The notes: generated by a model not told the origin, from the sequence alone. A DNA stretch of 64,000 nt from Cupriavidus sp. U2 (GCF_009663685.2 NZ_RCOG02000006.1:186001-250000), one strand, 5' to 3'. Positions 43,560-52,433 are shown, numbered from the stretch's first letter. Numbers and translations are program-made.

Positions 43560-43603
43560 CCCTCTCCCGCACGGCGGGAGAGGGGCGGGGGAGAGGGCGG
43601 GCG
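43560..43603 (+). repeat. palindromic intergenic repeat, copy B
   Basis: CCTCTCCCGC (43561-43570) and GCGGGAGAGG (43574-43583), followed by GGCGGGGGAGAGGGCGGGCG. It matches copy A at 10524-10574 in inverse orientation. It ends 3 bp before the stop of the dadA-like gene. Confidence 0.6.
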
Positions 43604-43605
43604 TA

Positions 43606-44874
43606 TCAAGCTGCCACGCCGCCCACGCCCCGGCCCACCGCAACGCGCGCGTCCTGCGTCGCGGCCTGCCGGACCACATCCCCCACCATCTCGGCCGTCA
43701 CTGCCGATAGCGTCCAGCCCAGGTGTCCGTGCCCGGTGTTGTAGAACACGTTGGCGGCGTGGCCACGGCCTACGCGCGGCATCATGTTTGGCATCATCGG
43801 ACGCAGGCCGGCCCAGGGCACCACGCTGCGCGTGCTGACGCCGGGGAAGCAGGCATGCACCCAGTCGACCAGCGGACGGATGCGGTCGGCGCGGATGTCG
43901 CGGTTGATGCCGTTGAACTCGGCCGTGCCGGCCACGCGGAAGCGGTCCGCGCCCAGGCGGCTGGTCACGAGCTTGGTTTCGTCGTCGAGCAGGCTTACCG
44001 TCGGCGCGCTGGCCTGGCTTTGCGCATCGTTCAGGTTCACCGTGATCGAGTAGCCCTTCACCGGATAGATGTTGACGCGGTCGCCCAGCTGCCGGGCAAA
44101 GGCGCGGCTGGCCACGCCCGCGCACACCACCACGCCATCGAATTCGCGCGATGTGGGCAGGTTGTCTTCCGCCGACACCACGGTCGCGCGCCGGCCCGTG
44201 GTGGACACCGAGCGCACGTCCTGGTTGTACAGCGTGTGCACGCCCAGGCGCCGGATCGCCGCGGCCAGGCCGCTGGTGAACTTGTGGATGTCGCCCGTGG
44301 CGTCGCTCTCGGTGTAGTAGCCGCCGTAGTAGTCGCCGGCCAGCGTGGGCTCGATGTCGCGCATCTCGGCGGGCGTGACCGCGTGGCGCTCGAGCCCGCC
44401 TTCGGCCAGCAGCTTCGACACCCGACCGGCATGCTCGAATCCCGCCTTGTTGCGATAGATATGCAGGATGCCGCGCCGCTTCAGGTCGAAGTCGATGCCT
44501 TCGGCGTCGGCCCAGGCAAACAGGTGCTGGCGCGCGGCGATGGCCAGGCGCGCGGTCTCGACCGTGTTGGCGCGGTAATGCGGGATCGACGCCATGAACT
44601 CGGCGAACCAGCTCAGCTTGTGCCAGGTGGGGCGCGGATTCACCAGCAGCGGCGCATCGGCGCGCAGCATCCATTTAAGGCCCTTGGCCAGCGTGGACCA
44701 GTGCGTCCAGACTTCGGCGTTCGAGGCCGACAACTGGCCGCCGTTGGCGAACGACGTTTCCATGGCCGCATAGCGATGCCGCTCGAACAGCGTGACGGAG
44801 AACCCGCGCCTGGCCAGCGCGTACGCGGTCGTGACGCCGGTAATACCGCCGCCGATCACTGCAATGGATTTCAT
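43606..44874 (-). CDS. FAD-dependent D-amino-acid/glycine dehydrogenase (DadA-like)
   Basis: Flavoprotein of 422 residues of the DAO superfamily. The dinucleotide motif IAVIGGGITGVTTAYALA is at the N-terminus, SFANGGQLSASNAEVW follows, and a C-terminal GHGHLGWTLS is typical of DadA. DadA enzymes oxidatively deaminate D-amino acids to 2-oxo acids, passing electrons to the respiratory chain. A tandem glycine riboswitch precedes this gene, so glycine, or a compound linked to it, is a likely substrate. The gene follows the M20 amidohydrolase on the same strand. Confidence 0.85.
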   Translation of the reverse strand: MKSIAVIGGGITGVTTAYALARRGFSVTLFERHRYAAMETSFANGGQLSASNAEVWTHWSTLAKGLKWMLRADAPLLVNPRPTWHKLSWFAEFMASIPHYRANTVETARLAIAARQHLFAWADAEGIDFDLKRRGILHIYRNKAGFEHAGRVSKLLAEGGLERHAVTPAEMRDIEPTLAGDYYGGYYTESDATGDIHKFTSGLAAAIRRLGVHTLYNQDVRSVSTTGRRATVVSAEDNLPTSREFDGVVVCAGVASRAFARQLGDRVNIYPVKGYSITVNLNDAQSQASAPTVSLLDDETKLVTSRLGADRFRVAGTAEFNGINRDIRADRIRPLVDWVHACFPGVSTRSVVPWAGLRPMMPNMMPRVGRGHAANVFYNTGHGHLGWTLSAVTAEMVGDVVRQAATQDARVAVGRGVGGVAA

Positions 44875-44940
44875 GTGGAAGGTCTTTCAGGACGTCATGG
44901 GGTGGCAGTCCACGGCGCACCATGCGCTTCTCGCGGACGC

Positions 44941-45126
44941 CCCCTCTGTCCTTGACCTGAGAGATTCGCGAGCCGGGGCTCGCTTGCTCCTTCGGTACCG
45001 CCGGCCGACGTACAAGCCGGGGTTCTTCAGAGTTCAATGGCGATACCGGTCCTTTTGCCTGAGAGTTTCCGGGGCGGTTGCTCCTTCGGCGCCGCGCTGC
45101 CTGGCGGCAGCGACGGGCTCTCCCGA
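44941..45126 (-). promoter_or_regulatory. tandem glycine riboswitch
   Basis: On the minus strand two aptamers follow each other. Aptamer 1 (about 45126-45050) has CGGGAGAG, CCGAAGGAGCAA (45089-45078) and CTCTCAGGCAAAAGGACCGG. Aptamer 2 (about 45040-44941) has ACCGAAGGAGCAAGCG (core 44995-44984), ATCTCTCAGGTCAAGGACAG and the closing AGAGGGG. These conserved cores are diagnostic of the gcvT/glycine riboswitch. It ends 66 nt before the dadA-like start. Glycine riboswitches usually turn expression on when glycine is high. Confidence 0.9.
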
Positions 45127-45193
45127 TATCGCGGGTACAACGGTGGCCACTATGCCATAGAAATTAAGGATTCGGCCATCAGGTTTGTTGCCG

Positions 45194-46405
45194 TCAGGCC
45201 GAAGGCACCAGAAAGCGTTGCGCCAGCCGCACCCAGGCTGCGGCGCCCAGCGGCAGCACCTGGTCGTTGAAGTCGTAGCCGGGGTTGTGAACCATGCAGC
45301 CGCCGAATTCGCCTTCGCCGTTGCCCAGGATCAGGTAGCAGCCGGGCACCGCATCGAGCATCCAGGCGAAGTCCTCGCTGCCATTGAGGCCCTTGGGCGC
45401 CTGCGTGACCACGTGCTCGGCGCCCACCAGCTCCTGGCAGACCTCGGCAGCCAGCGCGGTGGGGGCGGCCGCGTTGACCATCGGCGGCGTGAGCTGGCGA
45501 TAGTCGATCTGCGCCGTCACCCCATGGGCCTGCGCGGTCAGGCTGACAATCTCGTAGATGCGGGCTTCCACCAGCGCGCGCGTTTCGGGCCGCGCCGCGC
45601 GCACATTGAGGCCGAGCTTGACCTCCTCCGGAATCACGTTGTGCGTGGCACCGGCGTGGATGAAGCCGACCGATACCACGGCGGTGTCGTCGGGCGCCAC
45701 GTTGCGCGCCACCACCGTTTGCAGCGCGGTGATGATGGCGGCCGACGCGGCAATGGGGTCCTTCGAACGATGGGGCATCGCGCCATGGCCGCCGACGCCG
45801 CGGATCGTGACATCGGCCACGTCGGACGACAGGCTGACCGGCCCCTCCAGCACCCGGAACGACCCGGCCGGCACGCCCGGCATGTTGTGCAGCGCGAAGA
45901 CCGCATCGCACGGAAAACGCTCGAACAGGCCGTCTTCCATCATCGCGCGCGCCCCGCACAGGTTCTCTTCGTCGGGCTGGAAGATCAGGTTCAGCGTGCC
46001 GTCGAAGCTGCGCGACCTGGCCAGCGCGTGGGCGGCGGCCAGCAGGATGGCGGTATGGCCATCGTGCCCGCAGGCGTGCATGCGGCCGGGCGTCTTGCTG
46101 GCGTAGGGCAGGCCGGTGGCCTCGACGATCGGCAGGGCGTCCATGTCGGCCCGGATGCCCAGCCGTCGCGTGCCGTTGCCGACCTTCAACTGGCCCACCA
46201 CGCCGCTCTTGCCAATGCCGGTGTGCACCGCGTAGCCCCAGCTTTCCAGCAGCGTGGCCACCAGGCGGCTGGTGGCGCCAACTTCGAAGCCCAGTTCGGG
46301 CTGCGCATGGATCTGGCGGCGGATATTGACGAAGGTCTCGGTGTCGATGGCAGGCAACAGGTGCGGCAGCAGCTGAAACGGGGTCAGGGTCGGTTCTCGG
46401 GTCAT
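45194..46405 (-). CDS. M20 amidohydrolase (hippurate/N-acyl-amino-acid hydrolase type)
   Basis: Di-zinc amidohydrolase of 403 residues. Metal-site motifs are GIRADMDALPI, HACGHDGHTA, QPDEENLCGA and the C-terminal GSEDFAWML; a dimerisation domain lies in the middle (about 190-310). The family includes hippurate hydrolase (N-benzoylglycine to benzoate and glycine) and IAA-amino-acid hydrolases. ATG 46405 is chosen; the preceding codons overlap the transporter gene and are not protein-like. It lies between an MHS transporter and the glycine-riboswitch gene, all leftward. Confidence 0.85.
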   Translation of the reverse strand: MTREPTLTPFQLLPHLLPAIDTETFVNIRRQIHAQPELGFEVGATSRLVATLLESWGYAVHTGIGKSGVVGQLKVGNGTRRLGIRADMDALPIVEATGLPYASKTPGRMHACGHDGHTAILLAAAHALARSRSFDGTLNLIFQPDEENLCGARAMMEDGLFERFPCDAVFALHNMPGVPAGSFRVLEGPVSLSSDVADVTIRGVGGHGAMPHRSKDPIAASAAIITALQTVVARNVAPDDTAVVSVGFIHAGATHNVIPEEVKLGLNVRAARPETRALVEARIYEIVSLTAQAHGVTAQIDYRQLTPPMVNAAAPTALAAEVCQELVGAEHVVTQAPKGLNGSEDFAWMLDAVPGCYLILGNGEGEFGGCMVHNPGYDFNDQVLPLGAAAWVRLAQRFLVPSA

Positions 46406-46458
46406 GGTGAGGTCTCGGAAAGTCAGATTCGCGGCGTCGCGACGGATATCGACAGGGA

Positions 46459-47787
46459 TCAGTGTTCGCGTTTCTCGACGATGCGCAGCACGGCCACCAG
46501 GGCCAGCACGCCGCACGCCATCATGTAGAAGGCGGGGGCCATCGGGTTGCCGGTCTTCGCCAGCAGCCATGTGACGACGAACTGCGACGACCCGCCGAAC
46601 ACCGTCACGCCCACGCTGTAGATCACGGCCAGGCCCGTGGCGCGCACGCCGGCGGGCAGCATTTCCAGCAGCATCAGGAACAGCGGCGTGGTGCCCAGGT
46701 TGATGCTGGCAGTCAGCAGCGCGGACAGGCCCAGCACCAGCGGCACGCTCGGGTAGTGGTTCATCAGCCAGAACGCGGGATAGACGGCCATCAGGCTGAA
46801 CAGCAGCGACCCGACCACCAGCGGCTTGCGGCGATCAAGGCGGTCCGCCAGCGTGCCGGCAACCAGCGACACCACCAGCAGCGTGACGCCCGTGACGCAG
46901 CCCGACAGGAACGACAGCGACGCCGGCATATGCAGCACGCGGATCATGTACGTCGGCATGAAGAACACCACGAGGTACATCGTGGCCGTACCGGCGGTGC
47001 CGGCCAGGATGCCCAGCACCACCTTGCCGGCGTGACGGCGGAACAGTTCGCCGACCGGGCTCGGCGCATGGGCGTCGGCCTCGTGCGTCTCGTCGAGATT
47101 GGCGCGGATGTAGAGACCTACCGGCGCGATCAGCAGCCCGAGCAGGAACGGCACGCGCCAGCCCCAGCTTTCCAGCGCGGCGGTGGGCAGCAAGGCATAG
47201 AGCGTGGCGCCCGTGGCGGCGCCCGCCAGCGCGGAAATGCCCTGGCTGCCGATCTGCCAGCTCACGCGCCAGCCGCGGCCCTTTACATCGCCGCCTTCCA
47301 TCAGCATCGCCGTGGAGGCGCCAATCTCGCCGCCCAGCGAAAAGCCTTGCAACAGCCGGCCCGCCAGGATGGTCAGCGACCCGAGGACGCCGGCCGTGGC
47401 GTAGGTGGGGGCCAGCGCGATGCACAGCGTGCCCAGCACCATCAGGCCGATGGTCAGCGTCATGGCGGCCTTGCGGCCATGGCGGTCGGCATAGTTGCCG
47501 ATCAGCACGCCGCCCAGCGGCCGCATGACAAAGCCGATGCCGAACGTGGCCACGGCCAGCAGCAGCGACCCGTACGGGCTATCCGACGGAAAGAACAGCT
47601 TGCCGATCAGCAGCGAGAAGAAGCTGTAGACCGTGAAGTCGAACATTTCCAGCGCATTGCCGATGGAGCATGCGGCGATCAGCCGGAACTGGCTTTGCTT
47701 TGCCCTGGCCGGGGTGGCGGAAGTGGCGGGGGCGGCGACGCTGGCAGCGGAGAGCGGCGTGCCGGCGGGCAAGGTGGCGTCGTTCAT
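46459..47787 (-). CDS. MFS transporter, metabolite:H+ symporter (MHS) family
   Basis: Inner-membrane symporter of 442 residues with 12 helices. MHS motifs are GNALEMFDFTVYSFFSLLIG, RPLGGVLIGNYADRHGRKAA and RLLQGFSLGGEIGASTAML. The family imports organic acids and osmolytes (KgtP, CitA, ProP). GGAG precedes ATG 47787. It is the first gene of a leftward set with the M20 hydrolase 53 bp downstream and is divergent from a LysR regulator; it probably imports the hydrolase's substrate. Confidence 0.86.
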   Translation of the reverse strand: MNDATLPAGTPLSAASVAAPATSATPARAKQSQFRLIAACSIGNALEMFDFTVYSFFSLLIGKLFFPSDSPYGSLLLAVATFGIGFVMRPLGGVLIGNYADRHGRKAAMTLTIGLMVLGTLCIALAPTYATAGVLGSLTILAGRLLQGFSLGGEIGASTAMLMEGGDVKGRGWRVSWQIGSQGISALAGAATGATLYALLPTAALESWGWRVPFLLGLLIAPVGLYIRANLDETHEADAHAPSPVGELFRRHAGKVVLGILAGTAGTATMYLVVFFMPTYMIRVLHMPASLSFLSGCVTGVTLLVVSLVAGTLADRLDRRKPLVVGSLLFSLMAVYPAFWLMNHYPSVPLVLGLSALLTASINLGTTPLFLMLLEMLPAGVRATGLAVIYSVGVTVFGGSSQFVVTWLLAKTGNPMAPAFYMMACGVLALVAVLRIVEKREH

Positions 47788-47909
47788 GTGGGGGCTCCAC
47801 GAACTGGGTTGCGGAAATCGTGGAGCCCTGGCGGGCATCCATCGCTCGGGTTGTACGTCCTTGGCGATGCAGTATTCCGGCAAACACGCCGCCCCGAAAA
47901 TCATTTATT

Positions 47910-47923
47910 GTCATCGTGATAAC
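47910..47923. promoter_or_regulatory. weak candidate LysR site
   Basis: GTCATCGTGATAAC is an imperfect palindrome (10 of 14) centred between the divergent MHS transporter and LysR genes and sits in an AT-richer stretch. Confidence 0.3.
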
Positions 47924-48067
47924 GAAATGGCATCACCGGCACCATCACTGGCCACGTACCATCAGGACTAGTACCTACGCGGCGCATTCCGGTGTGCCAT
48001 GCACGGCAATTGCGCAGGCGCGCACCATCGCAAGGCATCGGCGGCAAGCCGGTGGGGAGAAACCCTG

Positions 48068-48982
48068 ATGAAGCTGCAACAACTGCGCGTGCTGCTGGCG
48101 GTGGCCCAGCACGGCAGCATCCACGAGGCTGCGCGTAGCCTGCATACCTCGCAGCCTGCGCTGTCGAAGGCCATTGCGGAGCTGGAGCGCGAACTGGGCG
48201 TGACGCTGATGTCGCGCTCGGTGCGGGGGGTGAGCCTGACGGCCTATGGGCTGGCGCTGGTACGGCGTGCCACCGTGGTGGAGCAGGAACTGCGGCACGC
48301 GCTGGAAGATATCGAGTCGATTCGCGGGCACGCCGAGGCACAGCTGCATATCGGCTTTACCGCCGTGGCGTCGAGCGGCGCGCTGCCGGAGGCAATGGCC
48401 GCCTACCGGCAGAGTTATCCGAATGTCACGCTGCGCGCGCTGGAGCTGCGTCCGCAGCAGATCCTGGAAGGGTTGCGCGAGGGGCGGCTCGATCTTGGCC
48501 TGATCTCGACCAACAGCGGCCCCGGTGGCGGCGGCATGCAGTGGGAGCCGCTGTTTTCGGTCGGCATGGGCCTGGCCGTGCGGCCCGGGCATCCCCTGCG
48601 CCGTGCGCGACGCCTGCGTGCGCTGCTCGATGCGGACTGGCTGACGCTCGACCCGCTGGACGATCCCGGCAGCCCCCTGGCGAGCCTGATGCGCCTGCAC
48701 CGCCTGGACATGCCCAGGCGCATCGTGCAGAGCGCGTCGAACCTGCTTGGACTGCAGCTGGCAACCAGGACCGACCTGATCAGCGTGTGGTCGAACTACG
48801 TGTTCGATGGCACGGGGCCGCTGAAGCTGGACCCCGAGGCCCTGGTGCGCTTGCCGATTGCCGACGAGCTGCCCGACTTCCAGCTTTTTCTGGTCTATCG
48901 CTCCGAGGACCTGATGACGCACGCCTGCGCGCAATTCACGCGCGAGGTGCGGCATGCGGCAAAGCCGCGCCGCGCACGCTGA
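48068..48982 (+). CDS. LysR-family regulator
   Basis: Protein of 304 residues. The HTH (about 3-62) contains SIHEAARSLHTSQPALSKAI, followed by an effector domain (LHIGFTAVASSGALPEAM, REGRLDLGLIST). It resembles the TsaR/GalR-type LysR group. GGGGAG lies before ATG 48068. It is divergent from the MHS transporter-amidohydrolase set and is its probable activator. Confidence 0.82.
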   Translation: MKLQQLRVLLAVAQHGSIHEAARSLHTSQPALSKAIAELERELGVTLMSRSVRGVSLTAYGLALVRRATVVEQELRHALEDIESIRGHAEAQLHIGFTAVASSGALPEAMAAYRQSYPNVTLRALELRPQQILEGLREGRLDLGLISTNSGPGGGGMQWEPLFSVGMGLAVRPGHPLRRARRLRALLDADWLTLDPLDDPGSPLASLMRLHRLDMPRRIVQSASNLLGLQLATRTDLISVWSNYVFDGTGPLKLDPEALVRLPIADELPDFQLFLVYRSEDLMTHACAQFTREVRHAAKPRRAR

Positions 48983-49018
48983 GTCAGGCCGGGGCGCGCG
49001 GACGTGGCGGCCTGGCGG

Positions 49019-49699
49019 CTACTGCTTCAGCAGTTTCAGCAGTTCGTGGGCGCCAGCCTCGGACGACGCGGGGTTCTGGCCCGTGACCAGCTGACCATCG
49101 ACCACGGCGTAGCTGCCCCAGTCATCGGTGCGCGAGAACTGCCCGCCGTTTGCCTTCAGTACGTCTTCCACCAGATACGGCACGACACTGGTCAGCTGCA
49201 CGGCCTCTTCCTCGGTATTGGTGAAGCCCGTGACCTTGCGGCCCTTGACCAGCGGCTCGCCGTCGGCCCGCTTCACGTGGCGCAGCACCCCCGGTGCGTG
49301 GCACACCAGGGCCATGGGTTTGCCGGCGCGGTCGAAGGCTTCGATCAGCGCGATGGAGCGCTTGTCTTCGGTCAGGTCCCACAGCGGGCCGTGGCCGCCG
49401 GGATAGAAGACCGCGTCGAAGTCGTCGGCCTTGACCTGATCCAGCGTCAGCGTGGCTGCAAGTTGCTTCTGGGCGGCCGGGTCGCCCTGGAACCGGCGCG
49501 TGGCGTCGGTCTTGAAGTCGGGTTCGTCGCTCTTGGGATCGATTGGCGGCTGGCCGCCCTTGGGTGTCGCCAGCGTGACGTCGACGCCGGCATCCTTGAA
49601 CACGTAGTACGGTGCCGCGAATTCCTCTAGCCAGAAGCCGGTCTTCTTGCCCGTGTTGCCAAGCTGGTCATGCGAGGTGAGCACCATCAGGATCTTCAT
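49019..49699 (-). CDS. DJ-1/PfpI-superfamily protein (Hsp31-like)
   Basis: Protein of 226 residues with the DJ-1/PfpI fold. The nucleophile Cys is in MALVCHAPGVL, the conserved Glu in GFWLEEFAAPYY, and YPGGHGPLWDL resembles Hsp31-type glyoxalase-III/chaperones. Likely roles are methylglyoxal detoxification or protein deglycation, not proven here. GGAGAA lies 6 bases before ATG 49699. Confidence 0.8.
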   Translation of the reverse strand: MKILMVLTSHDQLGNTGKKTGFWLEEFAAPYYVFKDAGVDVTLATPKGGQPPIDPKSDEPDFKTDATRRFQGDPAAQKQLAATLTLDQVKADDFDAVFYPGGHGPLWDLTEDKRSIALIEAFDRAGKPMALVCHAPGVLRHVKRADGEPLVKGRKVTGFTNTEEEAVQLTSVVPYLVEDVLKANGGQFSRTDDWGSYAVVDGQLVTGQNPASSEAGAHELLKLLKQ

Positions 49700-49804
49700 T
49701 GTCGTTCTCCGGGTTGGTTGGCGCCGCGGCCACGCACGCGCAGCGGCGTTGGCAACCATCGTAGGCAGCGCGTGGCAATTCCGAAAGCCCGACGTTTCCG
49801 GTTA

Positions 49805-50365
49805 TCAGGGCGAGCGGTCGGCGTCGCGCTGCTTGCGTCCGGTAAGCATCGCGGCGATCAGGTTTTCGCGGCCCTTGAGGCTCATCGCGATGGCCGCCGC
49901 CACATGCAGCGCAATCAGGCCGAGCAGCGTATTCGACAGCCAGCGATGGATGTCGATGGGCCAGTCCTCGCCCCAGAACGGGTCGAGCCGCGACATCCAG
50001 CCGGTGACGGCCAGCGCCAGGATCAGCGCCCACATGGCCAGCATCGTGACGGCGCCCAGCGGGGTATGGCTGACGAAGCGCGGCGCGCGGCCGCGCATCA
50101 GTGCACGGCCATAGGCCAGTACGCCGGCGGGACGCGGCAACCAGGCCCGGAAGCGTGCATGCTCGGTGCCGACGAAGCCCCAGACGATGCGGAACAGCAC
50201 CAGCCCGGCGGCCACGTAGCCCAGGATGCGGTGCAACGAGTCGCCCGAATCGTCGATCAGGTCATAGCAGACGATGGCCGCCACGCTCCAGTGCGTGAAG
50301 CGGACGGCCACGTCCCAGACGCGAATCGTGTCGCGCGGATAAACGCGATCCGCCGGGGTGGCCAT
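49805..50365 (-). CDS. cytochrome b561-family membrane protein
   Basis: Inner-membrane diheme cytochrome of 186 residues with four to five helices. Candidate heme His residues lie in VRFTHWSV, LHRILGYV, IHRWLSN and LHVAAAI. These proteins carry electrons across the membrane from quinols or to oxidants. It starts 2 bp after the stop of the PepSY gene, so they form an operon, and a Fur-like box upstream suggests an iron-linked role. Confidence 0.82.
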   Translation of the reverse strand: MATPADRVYPRDTIRVWDVAVRFTHWSVAAIVCYDLIDDSGDSLHRILGYVAAGLVLFRIVWGFVGTEHARFRAWLPRPAGVLAYGRALMRGRAPRFVSHTPLGAVTMLAMWALILALAVTGWMSRLDPFWGEDWPIDIHRWLSNTLLGLIALHVAAAIAMSLKGRENLIAAMLTGRKQRDADRSP

Positions 50366-50367
50366 GC

Positions 50368-50634
50368 TTACTTCCCGATTTCCGATTTGACGACGTCCAG
50401 CGTCTTGGTATCGAAGTAGATCTCGGCCTTCTTGCCGTCCTTCGTGGTGCCGTAGATTTCGTAGCAGTTGCCGTCGACCTTGAACTTCTTGATGTTGTAG
50501 CCCTGGGCCTCGATCCTGGCTTTCGCGTCGGCCTCGGGCATCCATTCGGACTTCGGGTGCTTCTCGCATTTGGCGCCTGCGAACGCGGCAGTGGAAAACA
50601 GGCCGACAAAGGCTGCGACGACGATCTTGTGCAT
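50368..50634 (-). CDS. periplasmic PepSY-domain protein
   Basis: Protein of 88 residues with a signal peptide cut after AFA (about residue 19) and a single PepSY-like domain: ARIEAQGYNIKKFKVDGNCY, YGTTKDGKKAEIYFDTKT. Two Cys (CEKHP, NCYE) may form a disulfide. PepSY partners are common beside cytochrome b561 proteins. Both genes would be read from one promoter near the Fur-like box. Confidence 0.8.
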   Translation of the reverse strand: MHKIVVAAFVGLFSTAAFAGAKCEKHPKSEWMPEADAKARIEAQGYNIKKFKVDGNCYEIYGTTKDGKKAEIYFDTKTLDVVKSEIGK

Positions 50635-50692
50635 GGCTCAACTCCTCGGACAAATATGCCCATCTGGGCGGGGTGCAGGCATCGTAGAGCCT

Positions 50693-50711
50693 AATGAGAT
50701 CGATTCTCAAT
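50693..50711. promoter_or_regulatory. Fur-like box of the PepSY-cytochrome operon
   Basis: AATGAGATCGATTCTCAAT, with perfect TGAGA/TCTCA arms, matches the Fur consensus AATGAGAATNATTCTCATT at about 15-16 of 19. It lies 59 bp upstream of the PepSY start. Confidence 0.55.
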
Positions 50712-50888
50712 ATAGGTTTTCCCGATGCTCCGTGGCTGCCATCGCACAATCGCTGGAAATGTCACGTCGATGTCACGTTCTCGTAATATCCCTACATTGA
50801 GCGTGGACTTCATCATTGTTCGTCTTGTGGGACAATCGCGGCCCATCGGGTAAGGGTTTTCCCGGTGCCGAGCTTCGAAAGGTTTCGC

Positions 50889-51887
50889 ATGAAAACGATT
50901 GACTGGAAGGACTGGGAAATCTTCTGCCGCGTGGTGGAAGGGGGCGGCTTCACGCAAGGGGCCGAACTGGCCGAGGTTCCGAAGTCATCGGCGAGCGCCG
51001 CCGTGGCCCGGCTGGAAGGCCAGCTTGGCGTGCGACTGTTCGAGCGCACCACGCGCCGTGTCCGCGTCACCCAGCGCGGCCAGCAGCTCTACGACCGCGT
51101 GGCGCCATTGTTCGGCGCGCTGCGCGAGATCAGCGCCGAGGCGGCCTCGGTCAGCGCTGAAGTCAGCGGTTCGATCCGGATCGCCACCCCCTACGAGGTG
51201 GGTTCGCAGCATCTGTCGCCGACAGTGAACCGGTTGCTCAAGCAACACCCGTCGCTGCGCGTGCAACTGGACATGAACTGGGACCAGCCCGACCTGATCC
51301 GCCATGGGTACGACCTGGCCTTCGTGATGACCGATACGAGCCTGCATGACAGCTCGTTCGCCAGCAAGCGCGTGGTGCTGATCGAGCGCGCGTTCTATGC
51401 GGCGCCTTCGCTGATTCGCGAACGCGGCCTGCCGCGCGCGCCACAAGACCTGCAGGGCTGGCCGACCGTGGGCAACCTGGACGATTCGAACTGGGAATTC
51501 CTGCGCGATGGCGTGGAGACGTTTTCGCTGGATGTGGCACCGCGCATCTGCACGCACAACGCCGAGGTGCGGCTGAAGGCGGCGGTCGATGGCCTGGGCG
51601 TCACGCGCCTGTCGCCGCGCTTTGTCCACGAGCAACTGGTGCAGGGCCAGCTCGTGCGCGTGCTGCCCGGCTATTCGTCGTCGCCGCTCAAGGTGTATGT
51701 GCTGATGCCGGCGCGCAAGCTGATGCCGGCCAGCGTGCGCGCCTTCCTGAACGCGCTGGAAGAAACGCTGGGGGTGCCGGAGAACGCGCGCCGTCCCACT
51801 TCGCGCCTGGGCGCCACCTTGCTGCCGGACACCGCCGAGGCGCCGGACGGGGACGAAGCCGCGCCCACGATCCTGACGCTGGAGTGA
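50889..51887 (+). CDS. LysR-family regulator
   Basis: Protein of 332 residues. The HTH (about 5-65) has GFTQGAELAEVPKSSASAAV and GVRLFERTTRRVRVT, followed by an effector domain of the CrgA/AaeR-like group (RIATPYEVG, GYDLAFVMTD). A C-terminal tail of about 35 residues is Pro/Asp/Glu-rich. The target is unknown; it is divergent from the PepSY-cytochrome operon. ATG 50889 is chosen over 50865. Confidence 0.8.
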   Translation: MKTIDWKDWEIFCRVVEGGGFTQGAELAEVPKSSASAAVARLEGQLGVRLFERTTRRVRVTQRGQQLYDRVAPLFGALREISAEAASVSAEVSGSIRIATPYEVGSQHLSPTVNRLLKQHPSLRVQLDMNWDQPDLIRHGYDLAFVMTDTSLHDSSFASKRVVLIERAFYAAPSLIRERGLPRAPQDLQGWPTVGNLDDSNWEFLRDGVETFSLDVAPRICTHNAEVRLKAAVDGLGVTRLSPRFVHEQLVQGQLVRVLPGYSSSPLKVYVLMPARKLMPASVRAFLNALEETLGVPENARRPTSRLGATLLPDTAEAPDGDEAAPTILTLE

Positions 51888-51926
51888 CCGGCCGGCGCTT
51901 ATCCGCCGGTCTGGAAAGCGGGCGAT

Positions 51927-52433
51927 TCAGTAAGGCTGGTCGCCGCTGCGCAGGTCGAAGCCGAGTGTGTCGGCAATCTCCAGCATTTCGTCGTCGTCCT
52001 CGCTGCGCGTGATCCAGCCTGCGTAGGCGTCGCCGCCGGTATCCCAGTTCCACAGCGTGTAGCCGGCCACGCGCAGCTGTTCGGTGGCCAGCTCCATCAG
52101 CTCGGGCACGCTGGTGCCCTCCAGGAAATCCTCGTCCTCGGGGTCGTCGGTGCCCCAGTTGATCTCCAGGTCGATGCGCTCGCAAAGCTGGGTGAGACAG
52201 CCGATGAAGGATTCGACGTCCTTCCAGTCGACATGGAAACCCGCCTCCCAGTCGATGATCTCCTTGATCTGGAAGAGCAGCATCTCGGCGTCGGCCTCGT
52301 CTTCCTCGGCGTCGTCCAGGGCTTCCTCGAACAGCGCCAGATGCCGCGTGGTCTGCTGGGTGTCTCCCAGATTGATCAGCGCAAACAGGCGGCTTACCGC
52401 GTCCTGCGCGTCGTCGTCCAGTTCTATTGCCAT
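51927..52433 (-). CDS. acidic cytoplasmic protein, 168 aa (possibly DUF6630)
   Basis: Very acidic protein with Asp/Glu-rich runs (EEALDDAEEDEADAEMLL, GTDDPEDEDFLEGT). It has no signal or membrane segment and contains a Trp-rich section (DWEAGFHVDWKDV, YTLWNWDTGGDAYAGW). It may belong to the DUF6630 group, but I hold this loosely. GGAGCC precedes the start. Confidence 0.6.
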   Translation of the reverse strand: MAIELDDDAQDAVSRLFALINLGDTQQTTRHLALFEEALDDAEEDEADAEMLLFQIKEIIDWEAGFHVDWKDVESFIGCLTQLCERIDLEINWGTDDPEDEDFLEGTSVPELMELATEQLRVAGYTLWNWDTGGDAYAGWITRSEDDDEMLEIADTLGFDLRSGDQPY

